Shown piece by piece: positions 9,222 through 18,198 of a stretch of 64,000 nt of DNA. Below the pieces are notes generated by a model. It was not told where the DNA came from, made no database searches, and saw only the letters and a program-made list of their open reading frames with translations. The stretch spans positions 117,604 through 181,603 of the forward strand of contig NZ_VLKR01000004.1 of NCBI RefSeq assembly GCF_007830445.1, given 5' to 3'. Each line of letters opens with the position of its first letter. Position 1 is the stretch's first letter. The position numbers and the translations under genes were made by a program. This DNA is from Sphingobacterium siyangense. Its GTDB lineage: Bacteria > Bacteroidota > Bacteroidia > Sphingobacteriales > Sphingobacteriaceae.

Positions 9222-9260
9222 CAAAAAGCCTGTAAGACACTTAATTTTACAGGCTTTTTG
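9222..9260 (+). terminator. Rho-independent terminator of the mazG-trpS-kinase unit
   Basis: Perfect 14-bp arms CAAAAAGCCTGTAA (9222-9235) and TTACAGGCTTTTTG (9247-9260) enclose an 11-nt loop. Confidence 0.92.
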
Positions 9261-9300
9261 ATAAACTCGCATTTCCTCAGCCAACGATAAATAGTAAAAA

Positions 9301-10044
9301 ATGAAATTTTTAGGTATTATTCCTGCCCGATATGCATCGAGCAGATTCCCTGGAAAACCGCTGATCGACATCGAAGGAAAAACGATGATTCAGCGGGTCT
9401 ACGAACAGGTCAAAAAATCAACAAAATTAAACGATGTTGTTGTAGCAACTGACGACCAGCGCATCGCCGAAACTGTACGTTCTTTTGGTGGCGAAGTTGT
9501 CATGACCGCAGAGCACCATCAATCGGGAACTGATCGTTGTGCTGAAGTCATCACCAATATAGAAGGTTATGATGTTGCCATCAATATCCAGGGTGACGAA
9601 CCCTTTATAGACCCCGCACAAATTGATCTTTTAGCACATTGTTTTGAAGATACCACTACGCAGATAGCGACCCTAATCAAGGAAATTACTGCGGAGGAGG
9701 AACTATTCAATGTAAACATCCCTAAAGTTGTCCGAAACACCAAAGGAGAAGCCATCTACTTTAGTAGGCAGACCATTCCTTTTTTAAGAGCTGTGGAAAA
9801 AGATCAATGGTTACAAAGGCAAACATTCTATAAACATATCGGAATATATGCTTACCAGGTAGATACATTAAAAGCCCTGACACAACTTCCTATTTCTATG
9901 CTAGAAGAAGCAGAGGCTCTGGAACAGCTACGCTGGTTAGAAAATGGCTACGCCATTCAAACGGCAATTACAACGCATGAAACTGTCGCCGTAGATACAA
10001 AAGAAGACCTCGCTAAAATATTAAGACTATTTTTTAATAAATAG
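9301..10044 (+). CDS. kdsB: 3-deoxy-manno-octulosonate cytidylyltransferase (CMP-Kdo synthetase)
   Basis: 247 residues, family length. Activates Kdo with CTP for lipid A-core lipopolysaccharide assembly. The nucleotide-binding start IPARYASSRFPGKPL (7-21), TDDQRI, GGEVVMT, NIQGDEPF and the late HIGIYAYQ segment are all present. It stands between a terminator upstream and a convergent aldo/keto reductase gene 6 bp downstream; the 40 bp upstream carry no clear TAnnTTTG. Confidence 0.97.
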   Translation: MKFLGIIPARYASSRFPGKPLIDIEGKTMIQRVYEQVKKSTKLNDVVVATDDQRIAETVRSFGGEVVMTAEHHQSGTDRCAEVITNIEGYDVAINIQGDEPFIDPAQIDLLAHCFEDTTTQIATLIKEITAEEELFNVNIPKVVRNTKGEAIYFSRQTIPFLRAVEKDQWLQRQTFYKHIGIYAYQVDTLKALTQLPISMLEEAEALEQLRWLENGYAIQTAITTHETVAVDTKEDLAKILRLFFNK

Positions 10045-10050
10045 TAAAGC

Positions 10051-10956
10051 TTACCGGTGTTCGGTATAGTATAACGACCGGACACCTTCCAATAGTACCT
10101 GCTTATCCGAATCACTTAATTTGATCATCTGCGCTTTTGCTTTGATCAATTCATCCAATTGCAATTTGGTACTCACACCAACGAGTGCTGTACCAACAGC
10201 TGCGTTAGAAAGCACATAAGATAGTGCAACAATCATATTGTCTTTTCCGATACGTTTGGAAAGATTTGCCAAGTTTCTCACGATATGGGCCACCTCTCCT
10301 GAACTATACTGAAGAAAAGGTTCAATAGGTTTGTTGATGAGAACACCTTTGGCTAATACACCGCGTACGACGATACTTACACCCCGCTCTTCCAACAAGC
10401 CACTGATTTCTTCTTCTGGTCTTCTATCCAATAGACTGTATTGCATCATTACTGAGGCAATGTCAGATTTGGACAAAAATGCCTTGATAACGTTTGGGCG
10501 AATTGATGAAAGGCCGTAAGCACGGATTTTCCCTTGTTTCTTCAACAACTCAAACGCTTCAACAATCTCCTCTATCGGATCTTCTATTGTACCACCATGT
10601 AACTGATAGAGGTCGATGTAATCCGTTTTTAAACGTGACAACGAACCTTCTACAGCCTTGATAATATAGTCCTTCGAAGCCTTCCAATCCCAGCCGGATC
10701 CATCTGCACGCCAAAGGTTACCAACTTTCGACGCCAAAACAATATGCTTGCGAAAGCTTTGCACACTCTCCCCGACGATCATCTCGTTTAGGCCTTTATC
10801 GTAGAGATCAGCGGTATCGAAGAAAGTGATCCCTTTCTCGTAAGCTTTTTGGATAATATCTTTGGATTGTTTGGACTGATTGCTTTTTAAAGACATACAG
10901 CCCAAACCTATTTCCGAAACGATTAAGCTTGTATTACCTAATTTACGTTGTTCCAT
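10051..10956 (-). CDS. Aldo/keto reductase
   Basis: 301 residues from the ATG at 10956; a start five codons upstream (10971) is possible but MEQRKLGNTSL is the usual family N-terminus. NADPH-dependent reductase with a TIM-barrel: the catalytic tetrad is seen in DTADLYDKG (Asp, Tyr), LASKVGN (Lys) and LYQLHGG (His). Substrate unknown. The start overlaps the 3' end of the FKBP gene by 14 bp, so the two are translationally coupled in one operon that also includes the glycosyltransferase. Confidence 0.93.
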   Translation of the reverse strand: MEQRKLGNTSLIVSEIGLGCMSLKSNQSKQSKDIIQKAYEKGITFFDTADLYDKGLNEMIVGESVQSFRKHIVLASKVGNLWRADGSGWDWKASKDYIIKAVEGSLSRLKTDYIDLYQLHGGTIEDPIEEIVEAFELLKKQGKIRAYGLSSIRPNVIKAFLSKSDIASVMMQYSLLDRRPEEEISGLLEERGVSIVVRGVLAKGVLINKPIEPFLQYSSGEVAHIVRNLANLSKRIGKDNMIVALSYVLSNAAVGTALVGVSTKLQLDELIKAKAQMIKLSDSDKQVLLEGVRSLYYTEHR

Positions 10957-11674
10957 CTGCACCAATATCAAGCAATTCTACCTCAAATACCAATGTGCTG
11001 TTTGCAGGAATTTCACCTGTTGCCCGTTCGCCATAGGCTAATCTACTAGGTATAAAAAATTTATACTTTGCACCTTTCGACATTAACGGGATTCCAATCT
11101 GCCAACCCTTGATCACCTGACCCAAGGATAGTTTCAATGGCTCCTTACGATCGTATGAGCTATCAAATTGCTTTCCATTGAGTAAGGTACCTTTATAATG
11201 CACTGTTACCTCATCGTCACTTTTTGGTTTTGGACCTTCCGCCTCATTTAGAACAAGATATTGAATTCCTTCAGCTGTAGATTTCATCCCAACAACCTTT
11301 GCATTTTCGGCAAAAAATTTATCTTCTTCAGCACGGCTAGCAGCCTCTTTTTTAGCACGAACATCCATGATCGCCTGCTGGATAACAGCTCTTCCTTGGC
11401 CTTCTTCCAATAGCGATTTCTCCCCTTTCAAGACATCCGAAATTGCTTTTGCAATAACATCTGACTTCAAGTAATCGATCTCAATAGATTTTAATGAATT
11501 TCCGATATCGGCACCAAACGCATAAGACACAGAATCGGCCTTCGTTTTCAGTTGATTTGTTGTACTTGATTTAGTTGTGACGACCTTCTTCTTCGCCGTC
11601 ATGTTCGTTTTTTTTTGTTGGGCAAATCCTGTGACTGTTGTCAAGGATAATAGGGCTAATGCAATATACTTCAT
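10943..11674 (-). CDS. FKBP-type peptidyl-prolyl cis-trans isomerase, secreted
   Basis: 243 residues. An N-terminal signal peptide (about 1-18, ending FAQ) directs export. A helical dimerisation domain (about 50-130, with QLKTKADSVSYAFGADIG) resembles FkpA/Mip/FklB. The FKBP domain occupies about 145-240, with VTVHYKGTLLNGKQFDSSY and the hydrophobic pocket at GWQIGIPLMSKGAKYKFFIP. It probably folds proteins in the periplasm. It lies between the glycosyltransferase (6 bp) and the aldo/keto reductase (overlap). Confidence 0.93.
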   Translation of the reverse strand: MKYIALALLSLTTVTGFAQQKKTNMTAKKKVVTTKSSTTNQLKTKADSVSYAFGADIGNSLKSIEIDYLKSDVIAKAISDVLKGEKSLLEEGQGRAVIQQAIMDVRAKKEAASRAEEDKFFAENAKVVGMKSTAEGIQYLVLNEAEGPKPKSDDEVTVHYKGTLLNGKQFDSSYDRKEPLKLSLGQVIKGWQIGIPLMSKGAKYKFFIPSRLAYGERATGEIPANSTLVFEVELLDIGADGTT

Positions 11675-11680
11675 GTTTGT

Positions 11681-12667
11681 TTAACGGTGCTTCTGCACGA
11701 TTTCATTTATAATTTCCTGCGTGATATTAGGGTAATCAACTTCAACCCTAGATTTACTGTTGAGCCAGGCTTCTATCGCCAGCATGTTTTTCTGTTTTAA
11801 GCTCGAAATTACAGGCACCCCCATCTCCTCCAATGACGCTGCATTCAAATGCTGCTCATATTGGTTTTTCATCGGGATAACTAACAGTTTCTTTTTCAAA
11901 TATAACGCTTCTGCCGGTGTTTCAAAACCTGCCCCACATAAAACTCCAGAAGAAGATGCCATACTATCAATAAAAGATTGGTTATTGATCGGTCTTATCG
12001 TTACATTTTTCATGTCAAATGCCTTCGAATTATGTTTGCTAAAAACATCCCACTTCACATCTGGAAACTTCATCAAATGCTTTAAAAGATGCGCATCGTC
12101 ATATGCCGGGAGGTAAACCGTATAATGTCCCTGCTCTGTCACATTCAATTCACGAACAGCATTACGGATAACCGGTTGGTAAATATTCTTGGCGTACCGC
12201 TTAAAATGGAAACCATAGGAATGGGTAGACGGGGCATAATTTTTCATAATAAATTTGCCCAACATATCACTATCTTCTGGCTTAGGACTCGATGGATCTA
12301 AGGCAGCAATCTGATGGCTCAACCCAATGCATTCCAAATCTTTTGAATGACAAGCCCAAGCAGAAATTGGTTCAAAATCATTGATCACCAAATCATAGTT
12401 TTCTATGGGCAAGCTCTTAATTTCATTCGTAAATTTACGAATCGTCGAACTCATAAATGTTTTCCACAGATCTACTCCGCCGGATTTTCCAAAGATAAAA
12501 CTCAACCCGTGAAAACGGTATTTCACTTCGAAAGGTAATGATAGATCTGCTTGAATTCCACTAACCAAAACATCGACTTCCCCTAACTCCCTCAAACAGG
12601 GGACAATATCCATTGCCCGGCTCAGATGTCCATTTCCTGTCCCTTGTACGGCATACAATATCTTCAT
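11681..12667 (-). CDS. Glycosyltransferase of the MJ1255/MurG-like type
   Basis: 328 residues from ATG 12667; a start 11 codons upstream is less likely since MKILYAVQGTGNGHLSRA is the canonical opening. The GxGxGHLSRA loop is the acceptor-side motif of GT-B enzymes of the family-28 kind, and CGAGFETPAEALYLKKKLLV near residue 260 is the nucleotide-sugar donor motif. Donor and acceptor are unknown; a lipid or envelope glycan is plausible. First gene of an apparent three-gene operon with the FKBP and aldo/keto reductase genes. Confidence 0.85.
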   Translation of the reverse strand: MKILYAVQGTGNGHLSRAMDIVPCLRELGEVDVLVSGIQADLSLPFEVKYRFHGLSFIFGKSGGVDLWKTFMSSTIRKFTNEIKSLPIENYDLVINDFEPISAWACHSKDLECIGLSHQIAALDPSSPKPEDSDMLGKFIMKNYAPSTHSYGFHFKRYAKNIYQPVIRNAVRELNVTEQGHYTVYLPAYDDAHLLKHLMKFPDVKWDVFSKHNSKAFDMKNVTIRPINNQSFIDSMASSSGVLCGAGFETPAEALYLKKKLLVIPMKNQYEQHLNAASLEEMGVPVISSLKQKNMLAIEAWLNSKSRVEVDYPNITQEIINEIVQKHR

Positions 12668-12847
12668 AACGACTGTATTTTGTGTCGGCAAATTAATCAA
12701 TTTTAACGAGTATCAATATTATTTTATTGTTTAGTTATGTTAAGAAAATATAAATTAACATCAATAAAAAAAGTTGTTAATCCATTTTTAATTTTCCTTT
12801 ACGTATATTTAATATCAACAATTAATTAATAGCCAGTTTGATACCCC

Positions 12848-13798
12848 ATGAAGTCTCTATTTTATAGAATGCTTTGCATAGTCTCCATGCTAATTTTAAC
12901 ATCGTGGGGATTTTTTGCTCATAAAAAAATTAATCATTATGCCGTCTTTGCGCTCCCTGCTCAGTTGGCTAAGTTTTATAAATCCAATATTGACCTTATT
13001 ACCGAAAAAGCTGTTGATCCAGATAAACGCTGCTTCACAGACAGCGCTGAAGGCCCAAGACATTTTATAGATTTAGAGGACTACCGCAAGGAAAGTACAG
13101 TTGACTCCATGCCGATACATTGGTCACAGGCCAAAGAGAAATTTCAAGAAAGGCAATTGTTAAAAAATGGTATTGTGCCCTGGCAAATCAATCTTACTTA
13201 TCAAAAGCTTGTTAAGGCCTTTCAAGCAAAAGATTATAAACGGATCATCAAACACTCAGCAGAACTCGGCCATTATATTGCTGATGCCCATGTTCCATTG
13301 CACACGACTAAAAATTATAATGGACAGCTGACGAATCAACTCGGTATACACGCATTCTGGGAGAGCCGCTTACCGGAAATGTTTTCAGAAAAATACAACC
13401 TTCGCGTTGGAAAAGCCAACTATATCAAAGATCCCTTAGCGGAAGCCTGGGGTATCGTCCGTGAAAGCAATCGCCTTGTGGATTCTGTATTGAGCATTGA
13501 AGCCCGGCTTAATCGTCAATTTAAGGCATCTCAAAAAAAATCTTTTATTGAGCGAAACAATCAATTGGTATGGACCTATTCCGACAGTTATGCTAGAGCT
13601 TATCATGAAGCCATGAACGGTATGGTTGAAAGGAGAATGCAAAAAACCATTTTACGCGTTGCTTCCTATTGGTATTCAGCCTGGCTCGAATCCGGCCAAC
13701 CCGACTTGACTAACATCGAAAAAATAAAAAGCAGCGACAAGCAAGATCACATCGATATAACGGGGAAAAAGCGTATCGGCCGAGAAGAATGGATGTAA
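12848..13798 (+). CDS. Zinc-dependent phospholipase C / S1-P1 nuclease-like protein, exported
   Basis: 316 residues. The signal peptide ends before Trp20; in this fold the mature N-terminal Trp binds zinc through its amino group and side carbonyl. WGFFAH (20-25), His30, GHYIADAHVPLH (141-152) and HAFWE (168-172) supply the expected tri-zinc ligands. The protein is thus probably a secreted phosphoesterase acting on phospholipids or nucleic acids; which one cannot be decided. Monocistronic, 101 bp ahead of a TonB receptor gene. Confidence 0.85.
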   Translation: MKSLFYRMLCIVSMLILTSWGFFAHKKINHYAVFALPAQLAKFYKSNIDLITEKAVDPDKRCFTDSAEGPRHFIDLEDYRKESTVDSMPIHWSQAKEKFQERQLLKNGIVPWQINLTYQKLVKAFQAKDYKRIIKHSAELGHYIADAHVPLHTTKNYNGQLTNQLGIHAFWESRLPEMFSEKYNLRVGKANYIKDPLAEAWGIVRESNRLVDSVLSIEARLNRQFKASQKKSFIERNNQLVWTYSDSYARAYHEAMNGMVERRMQKTILRVASYWYSAWLESGQPDLTNIEKIKSSDKQDHIDITGKKRIGREEWM

Positions 13799-13817
13799 GA
13801 AGGTTACAAAATATCAT

Positions 13818-13878
13818 CCGGACTACCAGTATTATTCACGCCGGACTATTTATTTTTTAGTCAGCTAAGCTACTTTTG
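13818..13878 (+). promoter_or_regulatory. Promoter of the TonB receptor gene with CCGGACTA direct repeat
   Basis: A perfect -7 element TACTTTTG lies at 13871-13878, 21 bp before the ATG. CCGGACTA occurs at 13818-13825 and again at 13841-13848, 23 bp apart and just upstream of the -33 position. That fits two same-face sites for a regulator; no regulator gene is adjacent. Confidence 0.5.
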
Positions 13879-13899
13879 CAGCGTAAAATCTAGGAAAGC

Positions 13900-15786
13900 A
13901 TGTTGAATAAGAATATTACGTTAACAAACATTGCATTAGTGCTGAGTATTGGAGCTGCGACTGCTCAGATTAAAGACACAACCACTTTGGGCGAAGTCAT
14001 CATTAATCAAAATCGCTTACAGATCCCTTTTTCAAAACAGAGCAAAAATATCCAAATATTGACGCAGGAAGATATACAGAGACTACCAAATCGATCAATC
14101 AACGAGTTGCTTAGCAATATCCCAGGCGTTGATATTCGTCAACGTGGACCATTTGGTTCGCAGGCAGATATAAGTATCGACGGTGGGTCTTTTGAACAGA
14201 CGGCGATCCTACTCAATGGTGTTAAAATCACCGATCCACAGAGTGCCCATCACAATATGAACCTTCCGGTTCCTCTGGAGGCCATCGAGCGCATCGAAAT
14301 CATTCGGGGGCCGGCTTCACGGATTTTCGGTATTAATGCACTAACCGGTGCCATTAACATCGTAACAAAGAAAATTGAATCAAATCAAATTAGCGCCCAG
14401 GTATATAGTGGTTCTTCATTCAAAGATAATGAGCAGACAAGTGCAGGCAAGTATTATGGTAAAGGTGTTCAGCTTGGCTCACAGTTCTTAACCAAGCAAA
14501 CAAGCCACGGTTTATATTTTGGCCACGAAGATTCGAATGGACAACGCTATAATACAGCCTCCAACAATAATAAACTCTATTATGACGGGACATATCAACT
14601 GAATACATCCAATATGATAAAAGCCAATGTTGGCTATATCAACAATCAATTTGGAGCCAATGGTTACTATGCTGCACCGAGTGACAAGGAAGCTTATGAA
14701 CAGGTTAAGACAGCTTTCGCTTCCCTGCAGTCCAAGCATCAATTAACACAGGCATTTTCCATCAGTCCACGCCTCAGTAATCGCTACAACGAAGATGAAT
14801 ATTGGTATTTAGGCCGAGAAACAACGAAAGGTAGATCCAAACATTACAGCAACGTCTTTGGAGCAGAAATTAATGCCACATTGGAGCAAAGTTATGGTAC
14901 ATTTGGCTTAGGATTAGAAAGTCGATTTGAACGCATCAATAGCACCAGTATTGGCGACCATAACCGGGAGAATTACGGCGGCTACCTTGAATTCAAAACA
15001 GAGGCGATCAAAAAACTGATGATCAACTCTGGTGCCTACATCAATTACAACTCAAAATTTGGCTGGCAGGTATTCCCGGGTCTAGATTTGGGATATGATA
15101 TTACCGAACATTGGAAGATTGTAGTCAACGCAGGTTCTAGCCAGCGGATCCCTTCCTTTACGGATCTTTACACCAATCAGACAGCCAACGTTGGAAACCC
15201 CACACTGAGCTCTGAAAATGCCTATCAGATCGAAGGTGGTATAAAATACTTATCCAATCGGATTATTGCTCAAGCGGGCTATTTCCATCGAAGGATAAGC
15301 GATTTCATAGACTGGCAAAAAGAGGATGCCACTACAGGAAGCGGAACGATCATTCCCTGGAAACCAATAAATATTGGAAAAAATAAAATTGATGGATTCA
15401 ATGCTTCATTCCGATATAATATCAATGATCCCAGCGCAACGACACGATACTTTACAACGCTAAGTTATAATTATCTCAACCCAAGCATAACATTAGCAGA
15501 CGGGATACTATCCAAATATGCTATTGAAAGCTTAAGGCATCAAGTTATTGCCAACTTTACCATAAACCACAAGAACTGGATGTTAACTTCTGCAAACCGC
15601 TTTAATGAGCGTATCAGTTACAAATCTTATTTCATCGCTGACGTAAGAGGATCGTACCAACTCCACGACTTAAACATCTTTGTGGATGTTCAGAATATAT
15701 TTGACAAGAGTTATATAGAAGCTGCCGCCGTTCCAATGCCCGGTCGTTGGTTTAGTATCGGCGCAAAATATAAACTGAACTATTAA
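13900..15786 (+). CDS. TonB-dependent outer-membrane receptor, BtuB/FepA-like
   Basis: 628 residues. A signal peptide (about 1-22, ending TAQ) precedes a TonB-box-like TTTLGEVIINQNR, a plug domain (about 40-150: IQRLPNRSINELLSNIPGVD, IEIIRGPASRIFGINALTGA) and a 22-strand-type barrel ending in an aromatic-rich terminus (KYKLNY). It is shorter than SusC proteins and lacks the carboxypeptidase-like N-terminal domain, so a siderophore, cobalamin or metal complex is a likelier ligand than glycans. I found no cobalamin riboswitch in the 101 bp upstream. A bidirectional terminator follows. Confidence 0.92.
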   Translation: MLNKNITLTNIALVLSIGAATAQIKDTTTLGEVIINQNRLQIPFSKQSKNIQILTQEDIQRLPNRSINELLSNIPGVDIRQRGPFGSQADISIDGGSFEQTAILLNGVKITDPQSAHHNMNLPVPLEAIERIEIIRGPASRIFGINALTGAINIVTKKIESNQISAQVYSGSSFKDNEQTSAGKYYGKGVQLGSQFLTKQTSHGLYFGHEDSNGQRYNTASNNNKLYYDGTYQLNTSNMIKANVGYINNQFGANGYYAAPSDKEAYEQVKTAFASLQSKHQLTQAFSISPRLSNRYNEDEYWYLGRETTKGRSKHYSNVFGAEINATLEQSYGTFGLGLESRFERINSTSIGDHNRENYGGYLEFKTEAIKKLMINSGAYINYNSKFGWQVFPGLDLGYDITEHWKIVVNAGSSQRIPSFTDLYTNQTANVGNPTLSSENAYQIEGGIKYLSNRIIAQAGYFHRRISDFIDWQKEDATTGSGTIIPWKPINIGKNKIDGFNASFRYNINDPSATTRYFTTLSYNYLNPSITLADGILSKYAIESLRHQVIANFTINHKNWMLTSANRFNERISYKSYFIADVRGSYQLHDLNIFVDVQNIFDKSYIEAAAVPMPGRWFSIGAKYKLNY

Positions 15787-15837
15787 ACCCGATCAAATGG
15801 CAAAATCGGTTCTCTTCCCTTTTCCCATCAATTATAA

Positions 15838-15872
15838 AAAAGTCCCAAATGGAATGACCATTTGGGACTTTT
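15838..15872. terminator. Bidirectional rho-independent terminator
   Basis: Perfect 15-bp arms AAAAGTCCCAAATGG (15838-15852) and its complement (15858-15872) with an AATGA loop, between the TonB receptor gene and the convergent ThuA gene. Confidence 0.93.
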
Positions 15873-15940
15873 CATTGTGCTATTGACACATAGAAGCATG
15901 TACCATGCCCTAGTTAAGAAAACGCCAACTATAAAATAAG

Positions 15941-16657
15941 TTACTTTTTCTTGGGAAGAACAGATAAAATTCCCCCAATTAAATGTTTTTGGAACTCGGG
16001 TTCGTCATAGGACTCATCGGTATGTCCAAGCCCGGTATAGAAGACTTTCCCTCCGTCGTAGGTCTGGGTCCAGGAGATTGGATGTTGATCCCCCATTTTT
16101 CCACCTTGGTAGCTTTTTTCATCCAAATTCATCAACACATGCAATCCGTCCTTCACGTCCTTGAAATTATACCATTCATCTTTGTGCCACCAGATCGGAT
16201 CGAGGTGCTTGGTGGCCGCATGTTTTCTATCCAGCACATCAATTTTGGCTTTTTGTACGGCAGGATGAGATGCAAAATATGCCCCTACAAGGCCGTTATA
16301 CCAGGGCCAATCAAACTCCGTATCCGTCGCTGCATGAATACCCACAAACCCTTTTCCTGATTGGATATACCGCACAAAAGCTTCCTGTTGCGCATTATCG
16401 AGAATATCGCCAGTTGTACTCAGAAAGATAACAGCGTCATATTTTTTCAATCCCTGATCTGTAAACAGAGCAGCATCCTCCGAATGATCAGATTTTATCT
16501 TTTCTTTATCTAGCAACTGTTTAAGTACCTGCGCACCCTTTTCGATGCTTCCGTGTCTAAACCCTTTTGTCTTGCTAAAGATCAATACTTGCCTTTGTGC
16601 CTGAACAGCAGCTGATATCCCCAACAGGAGAAACAGAAAAATGAAGATTCTATTCAT
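15941..16657 (-). CDS. ThuA-domain (trehalose-utilization-like) secreted protein
   Basis: 238 residues. A signal peptide (about 1-20) is followed by a ThuA fold, a class I glutamine amidotransferase-like alpha/beta domain. Motifs include FSKTKGFRHGSIEKG, YDAVIFLSTTGDILD, GKGFVGIHAATDTE and WTQTYDGGKVFYTGLGHTDE. ThuA proteins cluster with sugar catabolism in many Bacteroidota, but the reaction is not settled. No sugar gene lies next to it here. Confidence 0.9.
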   Translation of the reverse strand: MNRIFIFLFLLLGISAAVQAQRQVLIFSKTKGFRHGSIEKGAQVLKQLLDKEKIKSDHSEDAALFTDQGLKKYDAVIFLSTTGDILDNAQQEAFVRYIQSGKGFVGIHAATDTEFDWPWYNGLVGAYFASHPAVQKAKIDVLDRKHAATKHLDPIWWHKDEWYNFKDVKDGLHVLMNLDEKSYQGGKMGDQHPISWTQTYDGGKVFYTGLGHTDESYDEPEFQKHLIGGILSVLPKKK

Positions 16658-16778
16658 GATATAAATGGTTATTATGATGATTTAAGTTTAGGTTTACTAT
16701 TTTCCGCAACGAAATCGCGATAAAAATAGCTGTACAGAAATGCCGCGCATTCTCCCGATACACGGCTTTTCTGTTTTA

Positions 16779-17846
16779 TTATTGTGTGATTAGCTCACGG
16801 TAAAAATCAAGACTTTCTATAATATCATCCTCAGAAACGTAGATATCATATTGACAACTGCCAATTTGGTCAAGCAATGCGAAACCGATCTGATTGGACA
16901 GGTTTTTCTTATCATTTCGCATCAGATCCAACAAGGCTGTATCAATGGATGAATCAAATGTGTAATCGTTGAAATATTTTCTAAAAGTTTGGATCAAATC
17001 GTTTAATTCATCCAAAGGCAAGCCATTCAATTTATGCGATAGATACCCCTCACAAATCATTCCTACTGCAATAGCTTCTCCATGTAATAAAGGTGAAGCA
17101 TCGTTCAACAAAGAGTATCCCTCAATAGCATGACCAATTGTATGGCCAAAGTTTAAAATTTTACGCAGTCCTTTTTCTTTCGGATCCTCAAGGATAACAC
17201 GGTTTTTGATCGAAACAGAATGTTTGACCAAAGAATTATCGATTTGATCGATCTCCAATGTTTTCACTCGCTCATAATAAGCCCGATCGAAGATCAGGCC
17301 ATGTTTGATTACTTCAGCAAAACCTGAGATTAACTGACGTTGATCTAAAGTTTTCAAAAACTGGCTTGAAATAAAAACAGCCTGGGGTTGTGCAAAAGTT
17401 CCAATAATATTTTTCACACTTCCCATATCAATACCGGTTTTACCCCCTACTGATGCATCTACCTGGGAAAGTAAAGTCGTCGGAATTTGAATAAAATCCA
17501 TCCCTCTTTTGAAAGTCGATGCGGCAAATCCTCCCATATCAGTCACCACACCACCGCCAAGATTGATCATCAATGAATGTCTATCAGCTCCGAAATCGAG
17601 CATATTATGCCATACACCAATACAGAAATCAATATTTTTATTTTCTTCGCCCGGATCTACTTCTATCACATCATAATTCGCTAAATTGGGTAAAGCTTGC
17701 TGAAATAGCGGCAAACAATTATCCAAAGTATTGGTATCCACCAATACGATGATCTTTGAGTAATTGCGCTCAGCTAAAAACGCCTCTAAAGAGGCCAACG
17801 TATCATCAAAATATACCTGATAGCCCAAACTTTCTATGACTTCCAT
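16779..17846 (-). CDS. aroB: 3-dehydroquinate synthase
   Basis: 355 residues, normal length. Second step of the shikimate pathway: DAHP to 3-dehydroquinate, NAD+ and divalent metal dependent. GGGVVTD at 97-103 binds NAD; QIPTTLLSQVDASVGGKTG is the substrate loop; metal ligands sit in FAEVIKHGLI, LNFGHTIGHAIE and LLHGEAIAVGM. It lies 50 bp downstream of the S4-domain gene on the same strand and may be read from that promoter. Confidence 0.97.
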   Translation of the reverse strand: MEVIESLGYQVYFDDTLASLEAFLAERNYSKIIVLVDTNTLDNCLPLFQQALPNLANYDVIEVDPGEENKNIDFCIGVWHNMLDFGADRHSLMINLGGGVVTDMGGFAASTFKRGMDFIQIPTTLLSQVDASVGGKTGIDMGSVKNIIGTFAQPQAVFISSQFLKTLDQRQLISGFAEVIKHGLIFDRAYYERVKTLEIDQIDNSLVKHSVSIKNRVILEDPKEKGLRKILNFGHTIGHAIEGYSLLNDASPLLHGEAIAVGMICEGYLSHKLNGLPLDELNDLIQTFRKYFNDYTFDSSIDTALLDLMRNDKKNLSNQIGFALLDQIGSCQYDIYVSEDDIIESLDFYRELITQ

Positions 17847-17896
17847 TCTATGATTCTTTAAGGTTTAAGTTTTCTATTTACCAATATTGTTTAATA

Positions 17897-18103
17897 TTAC
17901 ACCAATTTTATTTCCATCCCATCAAATTCAACAACATCTCCTGGTCTTAATTTGAGTCTTTTCCGGTAATCAACCTGCCCATTATACTTCACATACCCTT
18001 CCGCCACAACCCATTGAGCCATAGCACCATGCTCCACCCAATTTAAAGCTTTAAGTAACTGTATAAGCTGGATATATTCGCCCTCGATTTTAAATTCTTG
18101 CAT
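17897..18103 (-). CDS. Small S4-domain RNA-binding protein
   Basis: 68 residues, almost entirely one S4 fold: QLIQLLKALNWVEHGAMAQ, VKYNGQVDYRKRLKLRPGDVVEFD. Similar to the YaaA/YbcJ/RqcP-like small S4 proteins that bind structured RNA or ribosomal subunits; the precise role is unknown. A perfect -7 element lies only 4 bp upstream of its ATG, suggesting a transcript with almost no 5' leader. aroB follows. Confidence 0.9.
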   Translation of the reverse strand: MQEFKIEGEYIQLIQLLKALNWVEHGAMAQWVVAEGYVKYNGQVDYRKRLKLRPGDVVEFDGMEIKLV

Positions 18104-18107
18104 TTCA

Positions 18108-18115
18108 CAAAAATA
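18108..18115 (-). promoter_or_regulatory. -7 element of the S4-domain gene, abutting the start codon
   Basis: Read on the minus strand, 18115 to 18108 is TATTTTTG, a perfect TAnnTTTG. Only 4 bp separate it from the ATG that begins at 18103, so the predicted transcription start falls on or within a base or two of the start codon. Confidence 0.55.
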
Positions 18116-18170
18116 GTGGTTTCACTGAGGAATACAAGAATTATCATCGTTTTAATGCTTACTAAATTGC

Positions 18171-18178
18171 TACATTTG
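18171..18178 (+). promoter_or_regulatory. -7 element of the proline dehydrogenase gene
   Basis: TACATTTG is a perfect TAnnTTTG. It places transcription start near 18184, which rules out a TTG start there and favours the ATG at 18199. Confidence 0.6.
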
Positions 18179-18198
18179 CCTTATTGCAAATAAAGATT

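Noticed and set aside
13799..13899. Cobalamin riboswitch ahead of the TonB receptor
   Set aside because: Only 101 bp are available, and no B12-box-like sequence or multi-stem fold is visible.
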